From NCBI GenBank assembly GCA_019722365.1, contig JADFUC010001710.1, positions 58,037 to 122,036 of the forward strand: a stretch of DNA of 64,000 nucleotides. The letters run 5' to 3'. The notes below the pieces were generated by a model. It saw nothing but the letters and a program-made list of their open reading frames with translations. It searched no databases and had not been told where the DNA came from. This document shows, piece by piece, positions 8,679-20,710 of the stretch. Position numbers and translations under genes: made by a program. Positions within the stretch are counted from its first letter, which is position 1; every line of letters begins with the position of its first letter. Source of the DNA: Lithospermum erythrorhizon (taxonomy: Eukaryota > Streptophyta > Magnoliopsida > Boraginales > Boraginaceae).

Positions 8679-11600
8679 TCAAGTTGGGCGATAGATGTCG
8701 ATGAGGCCAAGCTTGTTGAGTAGATAATTGAAATTTTTCTCTGAGAGACCTTTTGTTAGAATATCCACAAGTTGTTGTCCTGTATTTACATGTTTGATAG
8801 TAATGATGTTTTCTTCAATTTTTTCTTTAATAAAATGACGATCTACTTCCACGTGCTTGATTCTGTCATGTTGAATAGGGTTGTGAGCAATACTGATGGC
8901 TGACTGGTTGTCAAAGTAGAGTTGAATAGGTCCATCATATTGTATGTTTAATTCCCCGTAGAGTCTTTTGATCGACACTATTTCACATACTCATCGCCGT
9001 TACTCTAAGCTACGCCCGACACTACTTCTTGCGACTACATTTTGTTTCTTACTTCCATTGTGATTAGATTTCCCCCGTATCTAGTACAATATCCAGATGT
9101 TGATTTCTATCATCCAATTGATCTACCAATCTGAATGCGTAAACACTTGTATAGCGTCTGTCTTGAGTTTTCTTGAAAGAATAACCCTTTGCACAGTGAT
9201 TGTTTCGGTACCTCAATATTTGTAGGCGGCATCAAGGTGTCCTTGACATGGGTTCATCGTATCTTGGCTTGAAACTTATTGCAAAAATATATATGGTCTC
9301 GTGTGTGTGAGGAGATAGATAAGTTTACCCTAGTATAGTACAGCTTTGTTGTGGGCTCCCCCACTCAAATAATCGATCCTTGTTACTAAGTTCAGCTTGA
9401 GGGGTGTTACTATTTTGCATTCTAACATGCACATTTTTAGTAAATCAAGAGTGTATTTTCTTTGAGATCTGAATATACCTCGTTTCTTTTGGCAATCTCG
9501 ATACCAAGAAAATATTTAACATTTCCCCAATTCTTTCTTGTGAAAGTAATTTTTTACTTACTTTGATTTCACAATTCCTGTAACAATTATATCATCTACA
9601 TACACAATTAAAATAGTGAAATATTGTTATCTGTTTGTTAAATGAACAAAGTGTAATCGGTTTATTTCATTTATAACCATGATTTTTACCTCTTTAGAAA
9701 AAGCTTGATTGAACCAATGACTCTTGGGATTGTTTAAAGACCATACAAAGATTTTTTGTTTCAAAACTTGATTCGTTCTATTTTTCAAATCCGGTAGGTT
9801 GGATCATATAACCGCTTATACAGTTCCCCGTTTAAAAAGGTATTTTTTATTGTCGAGTTAGTGTAATTCTCAATCTAAATTAAGCAGATAAGGAAAAAAA
9901 AGACTACCGTATAGTGTTAAGTTTTGCTACGGGGCAAAGGTCTTAAGCTAAAGTCAATCCCATAGGGTGTGAGTAAACCGCTTAAACTACTAATGTGGCT
10001 TTATATCTATCAATTTTCCCTTTCGTTATATTTAATGAGTGGATACTTTATTACACCTGACGGTTTCTTGGTGGGAGGAAGATTGGCAAGTTTCCAAGTT
10101 TTTATTTTTTATATAGGGCATCTGTTTCTTCTAAGGCAGGCATGTTTCCCTTTCGAGGCGTTTAGGGCTCCGTCAGGTATTTCTAGGAAGATTAACATTA
10201 GATAGTAGCGGTGAAAGCACCAAATGAGGATGAAAGATAAGAATAGGAGACAAAAAGTTGGTGGATGAGTAATGTTCTAGTACCTTTAAAGCGGTAATAG
10301 GCAAATCTAAATCGAAAGTAGGAAGAGTTTGGTTGCTTGGTTACCTAATTCCAGGGATTGATCCTTGATCTTCGGACTCTTGGACATCTTTGAGGTAATG
10401 AGTGGTTGAGAAGCCTCTGACGATAAACTTGGACATCGTTGCAGTTCTCTTGGTAAAGCATTTTTGAAGATTGTTTTTTGAGGCGATTTTGAAGATTGTT
10501 TGAGATTCATTTGTGGAAGTGTTTTGTAAAATCATGTGTTATTGGAAAAATAATGTTGTGGGTACGCTTAAGTTACGTTGCCACAGTTAATATCACATGG
10601 TATGAGACTCCCCAGGCTGGGCCAGCCAGGTGAAAAAAAATAAGGGCATTTTCAAAAGTAACATCGAGATGTAAAAATTTTGTTTGTCAGGACAAAAGAC
10701 ATCGATATCCTTTTATGTTGAAGAATACCCAATAAAACCCATTTTTTTTGTGAGGTTAAGTACGATCTCTTTTTGGGTGAATATACTGGAAGCTTACCGT
10801 ACATCCAAAGATTTTTGAAAGGTAAATCCATTTGAAGGTGCATGAGGATTTGTTTGTTTGAGTAAAAAGTATGGGGTAGCAGAAATTTAATTAACTTGAT
10901 AATTAGGTAAGGCGGTAAATGGCCGCCCCGTAAATATCTAGGGAACATTTATTGTGAACATGATAGCACGAGCAACCTCTAAGAGATGTCGGTTTTAGTT
11001 CCAGCTTCCATTTGTTTAGAAGGGTATTCACCACCAGAACTTTCATGGATAATGCCATGTTTACTAAAAATATGATTTAAATTGGAGTTAAAATATTCGG
11101 TTCCATTGTGCGTCACCAGGTATGATGTTTGAAATTGAGTTTTTATCATTTGGAAATTTTTTTGAAAATGGTGACATGTCGATTTTATTTTTGAGTGGAG
11201 AAATATACCCAAGTGATACGAGTATGATCGTGATAGGCGTGATAAACAGCGATGACCATTAGATGTTATGGAATTTTGAAGGACAAAAGAGATCGCGTAA
11301 GTAAGAGTGAAAACTGACTGCGTGGGGTTGTGATTTTAATAGGAAATTTAGATGCCGGGTATGTTTAGTGAGTGACATGTAATCGCATTAAATTATCAAT
11401 AGAGTCTTTGAGAATAAATCGGGGAAGCAATTTATTTAAATAAAAATACTCGGGTGACCTGACGTAGTACCACAACAAGCGAATCATGATCAAAACAGAG
11501 TGAACCACAGAAACTTCAATCACATAGTTGAATAAAGTATTACAAGAGAGATTAAATTTGAAAGTAAAAGTTAAAGACACATGCTCCCTATCATTTTTTA

Positions 11601-11960
11601 AAAAAATATGGGCAAATCCTGACTACAAGTCAATAGATATAGAAAAATACAGAGTGGGGGAAAACTTAGCAATGCACTTATTATCGAGGTCGGTTACTAA
11701 TCGAAATAAGATTACTTGAGGCTAAATCAGGAATATATAAAATATTTTTCAAACCACAAATGTTTTGTTTATTTTAGGTATCGACTCCTCCACTGTTATA
11801 ACTTATGACCCCCATTAGCTGTCCTTGGTAACCACTGTATTTCCATTTTGTTAGGGCTTGTTTATTCCCCAATTAAATTAGGGAAAAGGTCAGATAGCCA
11901 GTAAAACTATCAGAAGCAAAAATTTATGTGAAGGTCGCATATGGTCACAGAGGCACCTAA
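8679..11960 (-). pseudogene. Copia element C pol: integrase, reverse transcriptase, RNase H
   Basis: Read from high to low coordinates. 11212-10979: integrase core with MIKTQFQTS, NGTEYFN and KHGIIHESS. 10948-10652: integrase C-terminal part with LPFKNLWMYGKLPVYSP and KKWVLLGI, matching the 'LR.FGC..FVH' and 'CVF.GY' blocks. 10500-10240: linker with SNQTLPTF and LPITAL. 9940-9450: RT with APVAKLNTIR, FLNGEL, the catalytic string VYVDDIIVTG at about 9590 still intact, and FSWYRDCQKK. 8978-8679: RNase H with YFDNQSAISIAHNP, RIKHVEVDRHFI and QQLVDILTKGL. The product would process, copy and integrate the element. Many frameshifts and stops break it. 11250-11960 should hold protease and the integrase zinc finger but is too degraded to read with confidence. 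Confidence 0.88.
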
Positions 11961-12003
11961 ATCACAATCGAAGAAAAGAGGTGAGGTTGCTACCGGTTTT
12001 TAC

Positions 12004-13261
12004 TCATTCAAGACCGGGCCATACAGGCGCTGGTGTACTGAAGGCGCTAGTCAGCTGGACAATGGCATATAGGTGCTCAAGCTGCTCCTTGTTGAGTAGT
12101 GGCTGTCCCCACGCGCATCCCTGGTTGGTCTCCGCCGCCGTTGGTCGAAACTTCCTATTAATTCCTCCTCTGGTTGTTTTCTTGGTGCTAATTGTTAGGT
12201 TGCCATGTGTCTCCAACACCCAGCCGGTGTGGCCATGTCGTTGACAATAGTCACACCAAGGTCTTTCGGGCTTGCGGCTCCCTCGTTGGTCAAAGTTTGA
12301 CCGCTGTCTCTTGGAAATAAGGGCCGATGATCCTCCATGATTTTGTGACGATTGAGTTTGCAATTGATGATGAGTCTGCAAGTTTTGACTCTGAAATTGG
12401 AAGGGATTTGTTTGGTTTTGAAACTGATTTCCAAAGTTGTCAATTTGATTATTTCCATGTTGATGAATCGATTGCTGATTCTGAAACTGACCCGTCTGAG
12501 ATTGATTTGCAACTAGGGCAGACCCTTCAATGTCCTGATTGGTAAGTTTTGATAGCATAATTCTCCTTCTCGTCTCCTCCCTTCAGATTTCTGAAAAAGC
12601 TTCTTCAAAATTAGGAAAAGGTTTTGTGCGGATAATACTTGACCTTGTGTCGTCGAAAACATTATTTAATCGGGTTAAGAATTCATACTCATTCCTTCTC
12701 CTTTTGACCATTTTGAATAACTTTGCAGTTTGCACAAAGTGGATCGGAACCAAGATAAATATCTAGTTCCCTCCACAGATCTTGAAACTTTGAAAAATAT
12801 GTGGTAACAGATAGTGTACCCTGTCTTAAGTCCTTCAATTTTTGCCTGGTTTCAAATAGCTGGGAAGGTTTCCCATGTCCGAGTACATTTTGTTTGCACC
12901 ATCCCAGATTTCCTTAGCCGTGTGAAAGTACATATATTTTTTTATTAATTTCGGGTTCCATGGAGTTGAGCAGCCACCCCATCACCATTGAATTTTCAGC
13001 CTCCCAAAGTGGATATTTTGGGTCATTTGGTTGCGGTTCAATAATATCTCCATTAAGGTAGTATTTTCCTCTACCTCGTACTACAATTTGGACAGATTGT
13101 TGCCATTCAGGGTAGTCGTCTCCTCCTTTGAGTATATAGGAGGTTATTTTGAGATTTGAATTGTCTTGGCTATAGATAATTACTGGAGCTACCGCGTCGT
13201 GCTCATCGGACTATGGAAGTTCTCCAGTAATGGTGGAAGAACTGTGTGGTTCAGTTGACAT
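12004..13261 (-). pseudogene. Copia element C gag
   Basis: ATG at 13261 begins MSTEPHSSSTITGELP, followed by a TAG at codon 17. The frame then reads on through LKGGDDYPEWQQSVQ, GRGKYYLNGDI and YPLWEAENSMVMGWLLNSM, typical of plant copia gag (UBN2 / retrotransposon gag family). Further down come FETRQKLKDLRQG and TYFSKFQDLWRELD. The C-terminal segment (12558-12004) is rich in Gln and Asn and carries a zinc knuckle, CDYCQRHGH, whose last Cys lies in another frame (AGCWRHM). Gag builds the virus-like particle. The stop and at least two frameshifts mean no full product. The Gln-rich frame can look like a host gene but belongs here. Confidence 0.85.
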
Positions 13262-13335
13262 AGTATATGGCAGAGAAGAGTTGAGAAAAAAAAGCAAGAC
13301 GGCCACATGATGAAATCCTAGGGCTTTGATAGCAT

Positions 13336-13521
13336 GAAGAAACAAATAGGTGGTAAGAATTATTCTTCTTATTTCTGAATGGTACATACTGTAATGTTTA
13401 CAATGAATAAATAGAGAGAAAAAATCCTAACTATGGAAAGAATTAAATTCTAACAGCTATGAAATAAATTACAATCAATCTAATAGTCTTTCCTTACTAA
13501 TTACAGATGGGTATTTCTACA
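13336..13521 (-). repeat. 5' LTR of copia element C
   Basis: 186 bp; plus-orientation ends TGAAGAAACA and ATTTCTACA (5'-TG...CA-3'). On the minus strand it is followed by the primer binding site variant TGCTATCAAAGCCC. Confidence 0.9.
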
Positions 13522-13549
13522 ATATAAAATTCAGGCCATTATCAGGAAT

Positions 13550-14480
13550 AATGGTACAATAGCAGTAGGCACAGGGCATAAACAGAAACACTATAAGGAA
13601 ATTCAGTCATAAAATACAACATCTCGAGAAACAAAAAATTCCTTAGAAGATAAATCATAAAGCCTCCACCCCTTCTTCTCATATGGGTAACCAACAAAAT
13701 TGCACTTGCGACTCCGACTACCAAACTTTATCTAATTTTGCACTTTTGGTCATAGGCAAAACCCAAAGGGAACAAACACCCGCAATTCAAGAGTAATTTG
13801 AGGGTGACCTATAAATTATTTGATGCTAAAATGTGTCTGTTTCGAAGGAGTATGATTAATAGAGAACCCCGCCGTCAAGATACCTCACCCCAAACGATAA
13901 GAAGATTGCCACTGAAAATGTAAAACACGAGCAACATTTAAAATATGGCGATGTTTGAGTTCAACACATCCATTTTTTTGAAGTGTACCAACCTTATTTG
14001 TTGGCTTGACAGCGTGAGAAAAAGAATTCGATGCCGGTATCGCTCACGCGCCGCCCAACCTTAGCATTAAGCGCGATCAATGATAGCTACAAGCGAATAA
14101 AATAGTGAAACACTTTAGTTTTTGTCGATCAACAATAAAATACATACGTATCGAGAATAATCTCCCACTAAAAGTGAGAAGTAGTGAGCACCACAAGAGA
14201 AAACGATATGATACGGACCCTGAAACATCCCGATGAATGAGTTGGCTGCGAGATTACTTTTTATGATCTTGATAGGAAAGGACTTTCTAGTATATTTAGC
14301 TTGATAGGAAAGACTCTCTAATATGTTTAGCTCGATGACAGGTAGTACAAGCTTTATTCAAAACATCACTAGAACGAGAGATAAAAGGAAGTGATCGCAC
14401 TATCTTATCTGAAGGGTGTCCCAATCGTTGATGCTACATTTCTGGTGAAACCGTCTGAGTAACATGCAAAGCCGAAGTTT
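13550..14480 (-). pseudogene. Copia element B: GAG-pre-integrase and integrase
   Basis: Minus-strand fragments in order: ASTIGTPFR near 14440 (family: HRRLGHPS), CTTCHRAKHIRESFP near 14340-14290 (zinc-binding and 'AKQTR..FP' block), GPYHIVFSCGAHYF near 14215 (family: GPY....GA.YFLTIVDD), a degraded core, LGSRSRKCNFVGYPY across 13730-13680, and FMIYLLRNFLFL and YFMTEFPYSV (family: V.RDV.F.ETEFP). This continues into the RT at 6790-7600 once element C is removed, so both halves are one older element split by C. Multiple frameshifts; non-functional. Confidence 0.82.
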
Positions 14481-15300
14481 AGAAATCCTCGAAAATGAAT
14501 GCAGTCCATTTTGACACATTCAAGCTCCAATCGAGTCACCGAGCAGCGGTCTGAACAATGCAAACATTGAACAAATTTGGACAAAACAATCTAATCATGA
14601 TTAAATATCCAGGAACTAGGCAATTAAGCATTACAACAGTTTAGCGAGGAACATATAAAATATTAAATGGCGCAGCTCGGGGAGTCAACCAAACAAAAGC
14701 GAGGGCAATTAGAGGCCGAGTACCATCGGGTAGACCCACCACGACATTCAATCATAAAGTATACATCACACAGATATCGAAATTAGCGGTAACATGTAGA
14801 AGCCCCGTTTCAATAATCCAAAGGAAGCGAAGACATACCATTGGGGCGAGCAACGGTGAAAAGTCGGAATTACCAATTAGTTGCAAAGATTAGGCCACTG
14901 TGTATGAGATAAGCCAGAAAGCGGACTACTTGCAGCCGACGAGGAGCCCCCTGAAGAACCCACGGCCTGGGCCTTGCTGGCACAGGTGGCCAGAATTTCT
15001 TTCATTAGACATGATGGTGATGATGTTTCGAAAGAAAGAAAGCAAAAGGGCAGGTATGAAGAGCTACTAGAGAAACTGTGATATTGAATAATACAAATGA
15101 ACCTTCTACTTATAGCTTGTGATTTTGAATTTATGCAAGGTCCTCTGATGTCGATAAAAAAATTATGGACGAAGGGGAGGGTGATTGGAAAATTTGAGGA
15201 GGAAAGGGAAAATATGAGCTACTAGCCTTTTTAGGTCTGATAGATATATCATGTAGACGTTAGGATATTAACAGATATATGAAAAAGTGAACTTTCAAAA
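14481..15300 (-). other. Degraded 5' part of copia element B, no readable frame
   Basis: By position this should hold protease, gag and possibly the 5' LTR of element B. The segment at 14930-15000 is GC-rich and 15000-15230 AT-rich with 'tgatattgaataatacaaatgaacc', a string typical of small copia LTRs. No LTR pair or conserved coding block could be confirmed. Confidence 0.4.
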
Positions 15301-16056
15301 CAATGGACGGTTGTCAATCGAAGCCCAGAAGTAATTAACACACACTAAATGCGAGGCGAACTTAACAAAGGAGAAGCTTACAGCTATCGGTGATTAGAAG
15401 CTAGTACAGTAGGAACTTTACACTTGAATGGTTCGCGTTTAAGCTGACATTTCCAACTAACGTAAATGTGGTTTGCAAAGTCTAGGATTCTACTGGCTTC
15501 TTTCTTAAAAGGTGCGACACACACCAAGTCTTTGACTTACACAAAATCAATGAGGACTCTCAAAGACTAGTTACAACAAAGAGTTACAACAATTGTACAT
15601 TTAGTTTTTAGAGACTAGAGAATTCTTCTAAACACAAACCGCAACCTACTTTAAAACACAAATAGTTTTTGATCTTCTAAATTTATATTAGAGTACCTGC
15701 TTCCTTGATTAACACCAATATGTAATTAGTAGGTCTTCTAGGATTTCGATCTTTCGATCATGGATAGGTATTTGTTAGAATCCAGCCACCTTCCATAAAT
15801 AGTACTCAAACTCGGCCAACCTTTTCCTCAAACTACTTGAATACCAAGCAATATCTTTTCAAGATCTTTGATAGATATCAAATCTTACGCACGGAATCAT
15901 CAAAGGCCCGTTAGCAGTGGCATGCTCAGGAATACTCACGTAGTTTAACACTTGATGGAGTACAATCCACCACTGTGGCATTGTCCATCCGATAATGATC
16001 TAAGCGGTCATAGAAAAACTTCATCCAACCACACACTAACAAACTCCCCCTTTGGG
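15301..16056 (-). repeat. Probable 3' LTR and polypurine tract of copia element D
   Basis: In plus orientation the stretch ends CTAACA at 16041 and is followed by AACTCCCCCTTTGGG. On the minus strand this is a purine-rich tract, AAAGGGGGAGTT, directly before a TGTTAG LTR start. The element D pol remnant lies to the right on the same strand. The left end of the LTR is not resolved and no second copy was found. Confidence 0.55.
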
Positions 16057-16379
16057 TAAGTTTTTCATGACAAATCCCCTATCGCGAATAATGAGAAGCC
16101 AGACAAACACAAGTGTTAAAAACATAATCACAATATACGGTCAAGAGCCGCCGGTAATCATCCACTTCCGGATGAACCACACATCAACAAAATCTGAAAT
16201 ATCCAAAAACGATAAAAAAAAACATATGAGGTTAAGATTACTCCCCTATTTGTGCATCTGGACCAAGCCAATAAGAAAGATACATCCTATTCGCGTATGA
16301 GAGGTCGAAGTCCCATCCACAGGGGTGGAAATGTCAATGAAGCTTGATGACAAATGGATTGACTTTATTTTTGAGTGCC

Positions 16380-19010
16380 GCACCAATCTTGGTCCTCAAC
16401 CGAGGCACGTACAACCTTTTGTAAATATATACTGGTGGATTAGTCTCCCGAGAATCTTGTCGGCCGGGGAGCCCATTCTCGATACGAGCGTAGCCAAATG
16501 GAATCTCAGTCCTATGTGCTTTGTCCTGCGCGAAACACGAGTTTTGGCGGAATAAATCGCTTTCATTATAAAGTACAAGGTGTTTACATCCATGCTCAAG
16601 ATTGAAGCTCTTTCAAGAAGGTGCAGCAAATCATCTCCTTCCTGGCTTCCGCCATAGCGGCTTATACTCCTACCTCGCAGCTAGAAAATGCACTATTAGT
16701 TGCAACTTGATCTGACTAATATGATTACCCCAATGAATACATATCCACTATTAGACTTCCCTACTATCAACATCACCGCCGTTATCGGCATCTACATATC
16801 CCGCTAACTTGTGTACTAGATTCTGAAACATAAGGACTTTTTATTGCTTGCCATTGGTATCTCAAAATTCACTTCATAGCTTCCCCGATGTTCTCACTGG
16901 AGTTGAACATATATCTCACTGGCAAATCGCGACATATTGCAATAATGAGTCACAATTGCACCATGGCATACCTAAGACTACCTCTATGACATGGAGCACC
17001 TTATCGTATACTCACAAAATCATTTCGGTCTCGGGTGAATGTTGTATTGATAATTAGAAGCGACACGGGCTTGCATCAGCATGTTGAATCGGCAGTTACC
17101 TTCTTCGGTATTCCTCTTTGCATGTCAATCTCGGAGAATCGATCTACGATTATTCTAAATCCCGAAATTTTAGCCGCTACTTTAGGTCGCCCATCCTTAA
17201 ATCACGAAAATTGTTTCTTGACGTGTTACTTTATACACCAAAATCGCTCCAATCAACATATCATGTAGAGCATAAAGAAGTAAAGATGAATATCTCAAGA
17301 TTTGAAACTTCCTTATGTAGCAGCGATTAATTAGGTCTACGCAACTCACAAACTTCAGCCTTTTGATGAAGTTATCAACATTAATATTCAACTTGAGGCT
17401 TGTTTTGAGCCTCTGACTCTTACGAGTTTACAGACCAAATCTTCTTTCCTCAACCTCAAAACCCTTCCGGTTGCTTCATGAATAACTCTTCATCTACATC
17501 ACCATGTAGAAACGCCGTTTTTACATCCATCTAATGAAGATCTGCGGATGCATCTACCATTTACCCGATTCGAGCAGTTAAATCCCGCGAGCGACTACGG
17601 GTGATAATATTTCAGTGTAGTCGATCACTTCCCTCTGTTGAACTCGGCTGACAGCCAAAAGCGAGCCTTATAGCGTTTATTTTTCCATCCTGTTACTCGC
17701 TTGATTCGGTAGACCCATTTATTCTCTGATATTCTTCTCACAGCTTCGCAGCGCCTTACCAACTCCGGCATGTTTCGATAGTGACTCCATCTCCTCTTTC
17801 ATCGGTAACTCCGGCTTGATCGCGTCATCGCGCCATTGCTTTGTCATAACTAACGAGGGCTCGCCTGCATCGAGTTAATAGCAAAAGTTAGCGAGGAGGA
17901 GAATACCTCTGAGTTGGTTCTTTGCGGCAGAATAGTTCTCACGAGACCCGAGGGTATGCAGCGATCACTATGAGGGAACAATCTCTTTCCTGTTGATCAC
18001 CGATAGAAATGTTATCTTAGGACTTCGGTCATCTCTCCTCCATCCCAGACCATCTCTACCATAAGAATTTGGCGGCCTGCTTGAGATCTTCGGGTTGAAC
18101 CCAGGAGCAAGGGCATGATCTAAAAAGATGCCATTTGGAAGTACCGAGTCATGCGCCTTCTCCTCGTTGACTTCCTTGGTATTTGGTTGTGACTTCCCAC
18201 TTCACGCTTCTTTCTCCTCGACACTTTACGGCCGATCTATACAACACTGTTCTATTTGAGAGACCGCGTCCACTTGCTTGAATGATCTTCGGTTCTTCAA
18301 ATCATAGAACACGTATCCCATTGTCGTCATAACGATAAAAGTAACAAATGTTAGATTTAGCCTCCCAACTTGTTTCGGCATTTGCATCAACATGAAAATA
18401 CACCAGAAACCAAATACTTTTCGAGGAAAAGAATAGTTTACAGCTAGCCGAACTCATCTCTTCGGGAATTGAAATTCGGAGGAATTTGAGGTCTCTGTTA
18501 TCAAAGAGGATTAAGTATTGATTGCGTCAGCAAACGTTTGAGGTAGACCACAATGTAACCTCGTACTTCCTTGCGTTCATTCAACGTCTGTTCATCCTCT
18601 CGGCTACTCCGTTACATTTGGGGTGTTCCCGAATAGTCTTTTTGTATCCTGATCCCCATTATCGGCACAATATTGCTTGAAATCCTTATCGTATATTCGG
18701 ACAAATTGGCGGATACAAGCATTCCACTCTCATTACGTCATTTCTCAGCCATAGCTCTCCCGACTGCCCGAAGACCTCGTACACCTCAGTTTATTCTTGA
18801 GAAAATAAGCCAGACCTTTCTCGTCGCACCATCAATGAAGTCACATAATACGATGCACCTACGGAACCAACGAGGCGCGGGTCCCCGGACATGCAGTGGC
18901 AGAACTAATTTGGAACATATGGTTTCCCATCTCAATGACTTTGGACACCTTAGTCTTAGCATGGTTTCCATCTCAATGACTTTGGACTTGATTCCTCCCA
19001 AAATTTGGAA
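16380..19010 (-). pseudogene. Copia element D pol: integrase, reverse transcriptase, RNase H
   Basis: Read from 19001 down. 19001-18790: integrase with VRGPAPRW and CDFIDGATRKVW (family: DVWGPAP... and YVTFIDDATRKVWVY). 18690-18560: YKKTIREHPKCNGVAERMNR, the block around the catalytic Glu. 17880-17810: TKQWRDDAIKPEL and MKEEMESL (family: W..AM.EEMDSL). 17720-17640: KWVYRIKRVTGWKNKRYKA (family: KWV.K.K...DG.I.R.KARLV). 17630-17420: YTEILSPVVA, MDVKTAFLHGDVDEEL and KQPEGFEVE. 16629-16396: RTKHIGLRFHL and a frame-shifted IFTKG, from RNase H. No frame stays open for more than about 100 codons. 18921-18989 contains a 40-bp tandem duplication ('atggtttcc(c)atctcaatgactttggac'). The segment 16640-17400 should cover the RT palm but is too eroded to read. 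Confidence 0.85.
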
Positions 19011-19035
19011 CTCTCATTTTGTACTCTTTCTGTAA

Positions 19036-20056
19036 AATACAATAATTTTAGATGGTACAAAATGAGGACCTAATGTTGTTTTAGGATAAACATAATGAAA
19101 ACATAAGAACTGTAGAAAGAAAGGAATGAATTATACCTCAGAAGAGAAACAGCTGCAAAGATCTAATAGTCTTTTCGTACATCAGCACTGGACTTGTTGC
19201 TCTACTAAGTTCTCAACTCTTGGATTCTAAAGTGTGACAACAAAATTAATGCATCATAAATTAGAAAATGAAGTCTTCTAACTAAACCATATTGAAATTC
19301 ACTGAAACCAACTTCTCCCAACTTCCTCTATTCTGACAACTCAAATGTAACTAAAATACACTCAGTTTGTACTTGTACGGATGATGGAAACCATATTGAT
19401 GATTAAATGGAAACCAAGTTCCTCTATTTGGATAACTCAAATATAACTAAATACACTCAGTTCTGTTAAACACTCGTTAGGATGAAATTAGAGCTGAGTC
19501 CTGTCGAACAGATAGATATTGATGGACTGTGTACTTTAAATGATTGCCTACATGCAGGGGAAGGTATCCTTTAATGGACAATTACAAAACTCCAAAATAA
19601 AGACTGCCCAGCATCATTTGAAAAATATAAAAATGAAAACAACAATTTGAATTTGTATGCCTCTATCTCTGTTGAGTTTCGTGTAGACAGTATACTTTAG
19701 TAAATGTAATCAATAATGAGTATGAGCTCAAGAGGAGAATCTAAAAGCAAAGAAGAAACTATCAACAACAATGTGATAAATAACCGATCCAATATGCCTA
19801 CGGATCCAGCTTGAAATGACTTTTTTCCATTATGAACCCCTTTAAAAGTCCCTATTTTATGGACTCATTTTCAACCTTTGAGCTAAAACAACTTTATTCC
19901 AATATAGCATTTCTCCCTCCTGATACTTCCTTCACAAAAGGAGGATCTCACCATGAAAATGTTGTTGCGTTTCTGAACATCCATATTGATATTTGTCACA
20001 CCATAAGACACATTTAATGTATCTATTTGGAATGGGCACTTTTGGACCCCCTTAAC
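19036..20056. other. Non-coding stretch between two copia elements
   Basis: AT-rich, with no coding block recognised on either strand. It contains a diverged direct repeat: 'cctctattctgacaactcaa' with '...ctaaaatacactcagtt' (19323-19368), and 'cctctatttggataactcaa' with '...ctaaatacactcagtt' (19421-19462). By composition it may be the same low-copy sequence that resumes after 23330. Confidence 0.4.
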
Positions 20057-20710
20057 TGTTAGGATTGGATTTAAAATATAAATTCTTAGTAGTTTCAACT
20101 GTCAGTAAAAAAGCAGCCAATTTAAGTGCGGAAATAAGCAGACTTGCAGAAATTTTACTCACAGGTTCCACTTCAATGTGAAAGTGCACCGTCCTGTTGC
20201 TCTTTAGCGAGAATCAGCAATAAGCAGGAAGATGCGTTCTGAAGCCTATTTAGCTATAATCTATGTTGAGTATTTTCTTATACACCAAAATCTCGACCAC
20301 AAAATATCAACAACAGATAAACTTTCTAAAGTTCTTCAAGAACAAAAACTATGTTCTTCGATAATATTAAAGACCTAATATTATTCTAGGATGAATTTTC
20401 TCTATTCTATGTATTTGTGTGATGAATAAAACTCATGAGGTAATCATCCCTATATTTTATAGGCAAGAGGTATAACCTAGTTAGACTCAGAACCTTGAAA
20501 TTGGGCCAAAGCGTCTTAAATTACTTCGGCCCGGCGTGCGTCGTGATACGCCATAATGACTTATACTACATGATGGAGGTCGGGCTTCTCAATTGAACTC
20601 CGTGACCCTCGTGGTGACCACGGCTCGATGGAAGTCACGGCATGTATAAAACACCGTGCACCTTGACCTCCGTCGGCTCATCGGCTCCACTTGAAGACAT
20701 TTTCGGATGC
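20057..20710 (-). repeat. 3' LTR of copia element E
   Basis: Starts TGTTAGGATTGG in plus orientation and aligns with 22587-23325. Its right limit is approximate. The distal part (20500-20700) is GC-richer and carries 'gtgcgtcgtgatacgcc', the counterpart of the palindromic region in the other LTR. Confidence 0.75.

Larger units (their letters stand above)
8480..13521 (-). mobile_element. Structurally complete Ty1/copia retrotransposon (element C), coding frames broken
   Basis: Two near-identical direct repeats (8480-8671 and 13336-13521) bound 4.66 kb of gag-pol sequence in the copia order gag, integrase, RT, RNase H on the minus strand. Next to the 5' LTR (13336) the minus strand reads TGCTATCAAAGC, a variant of the initiator-Met tRNA binding site TGGTATCAGAGC. 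Next to the 3' LTR (8671) it reads TTGAGGGGAAG, a polypurine tract. The flanks ATATC (8475-8479) and ATATA (13522-13526) fit a 5-bp target duplication with one change. It sits inside older copia element B: the B integrase resumes at 13550 and the B RT lies below 7600. Confidence 0.9.

Noticed and set aside
12004..12558. 184-codon Gln/Asn-rich minus-strand open frame that could pass for a host transcription-factor-like gene
   Set aside because: It lies in the gag position between the copia C 5' LTR and pol, ends in a CDYCQRHGH zinc knuckle and continues the gag frames upstream, so it is retrotransposon gag.
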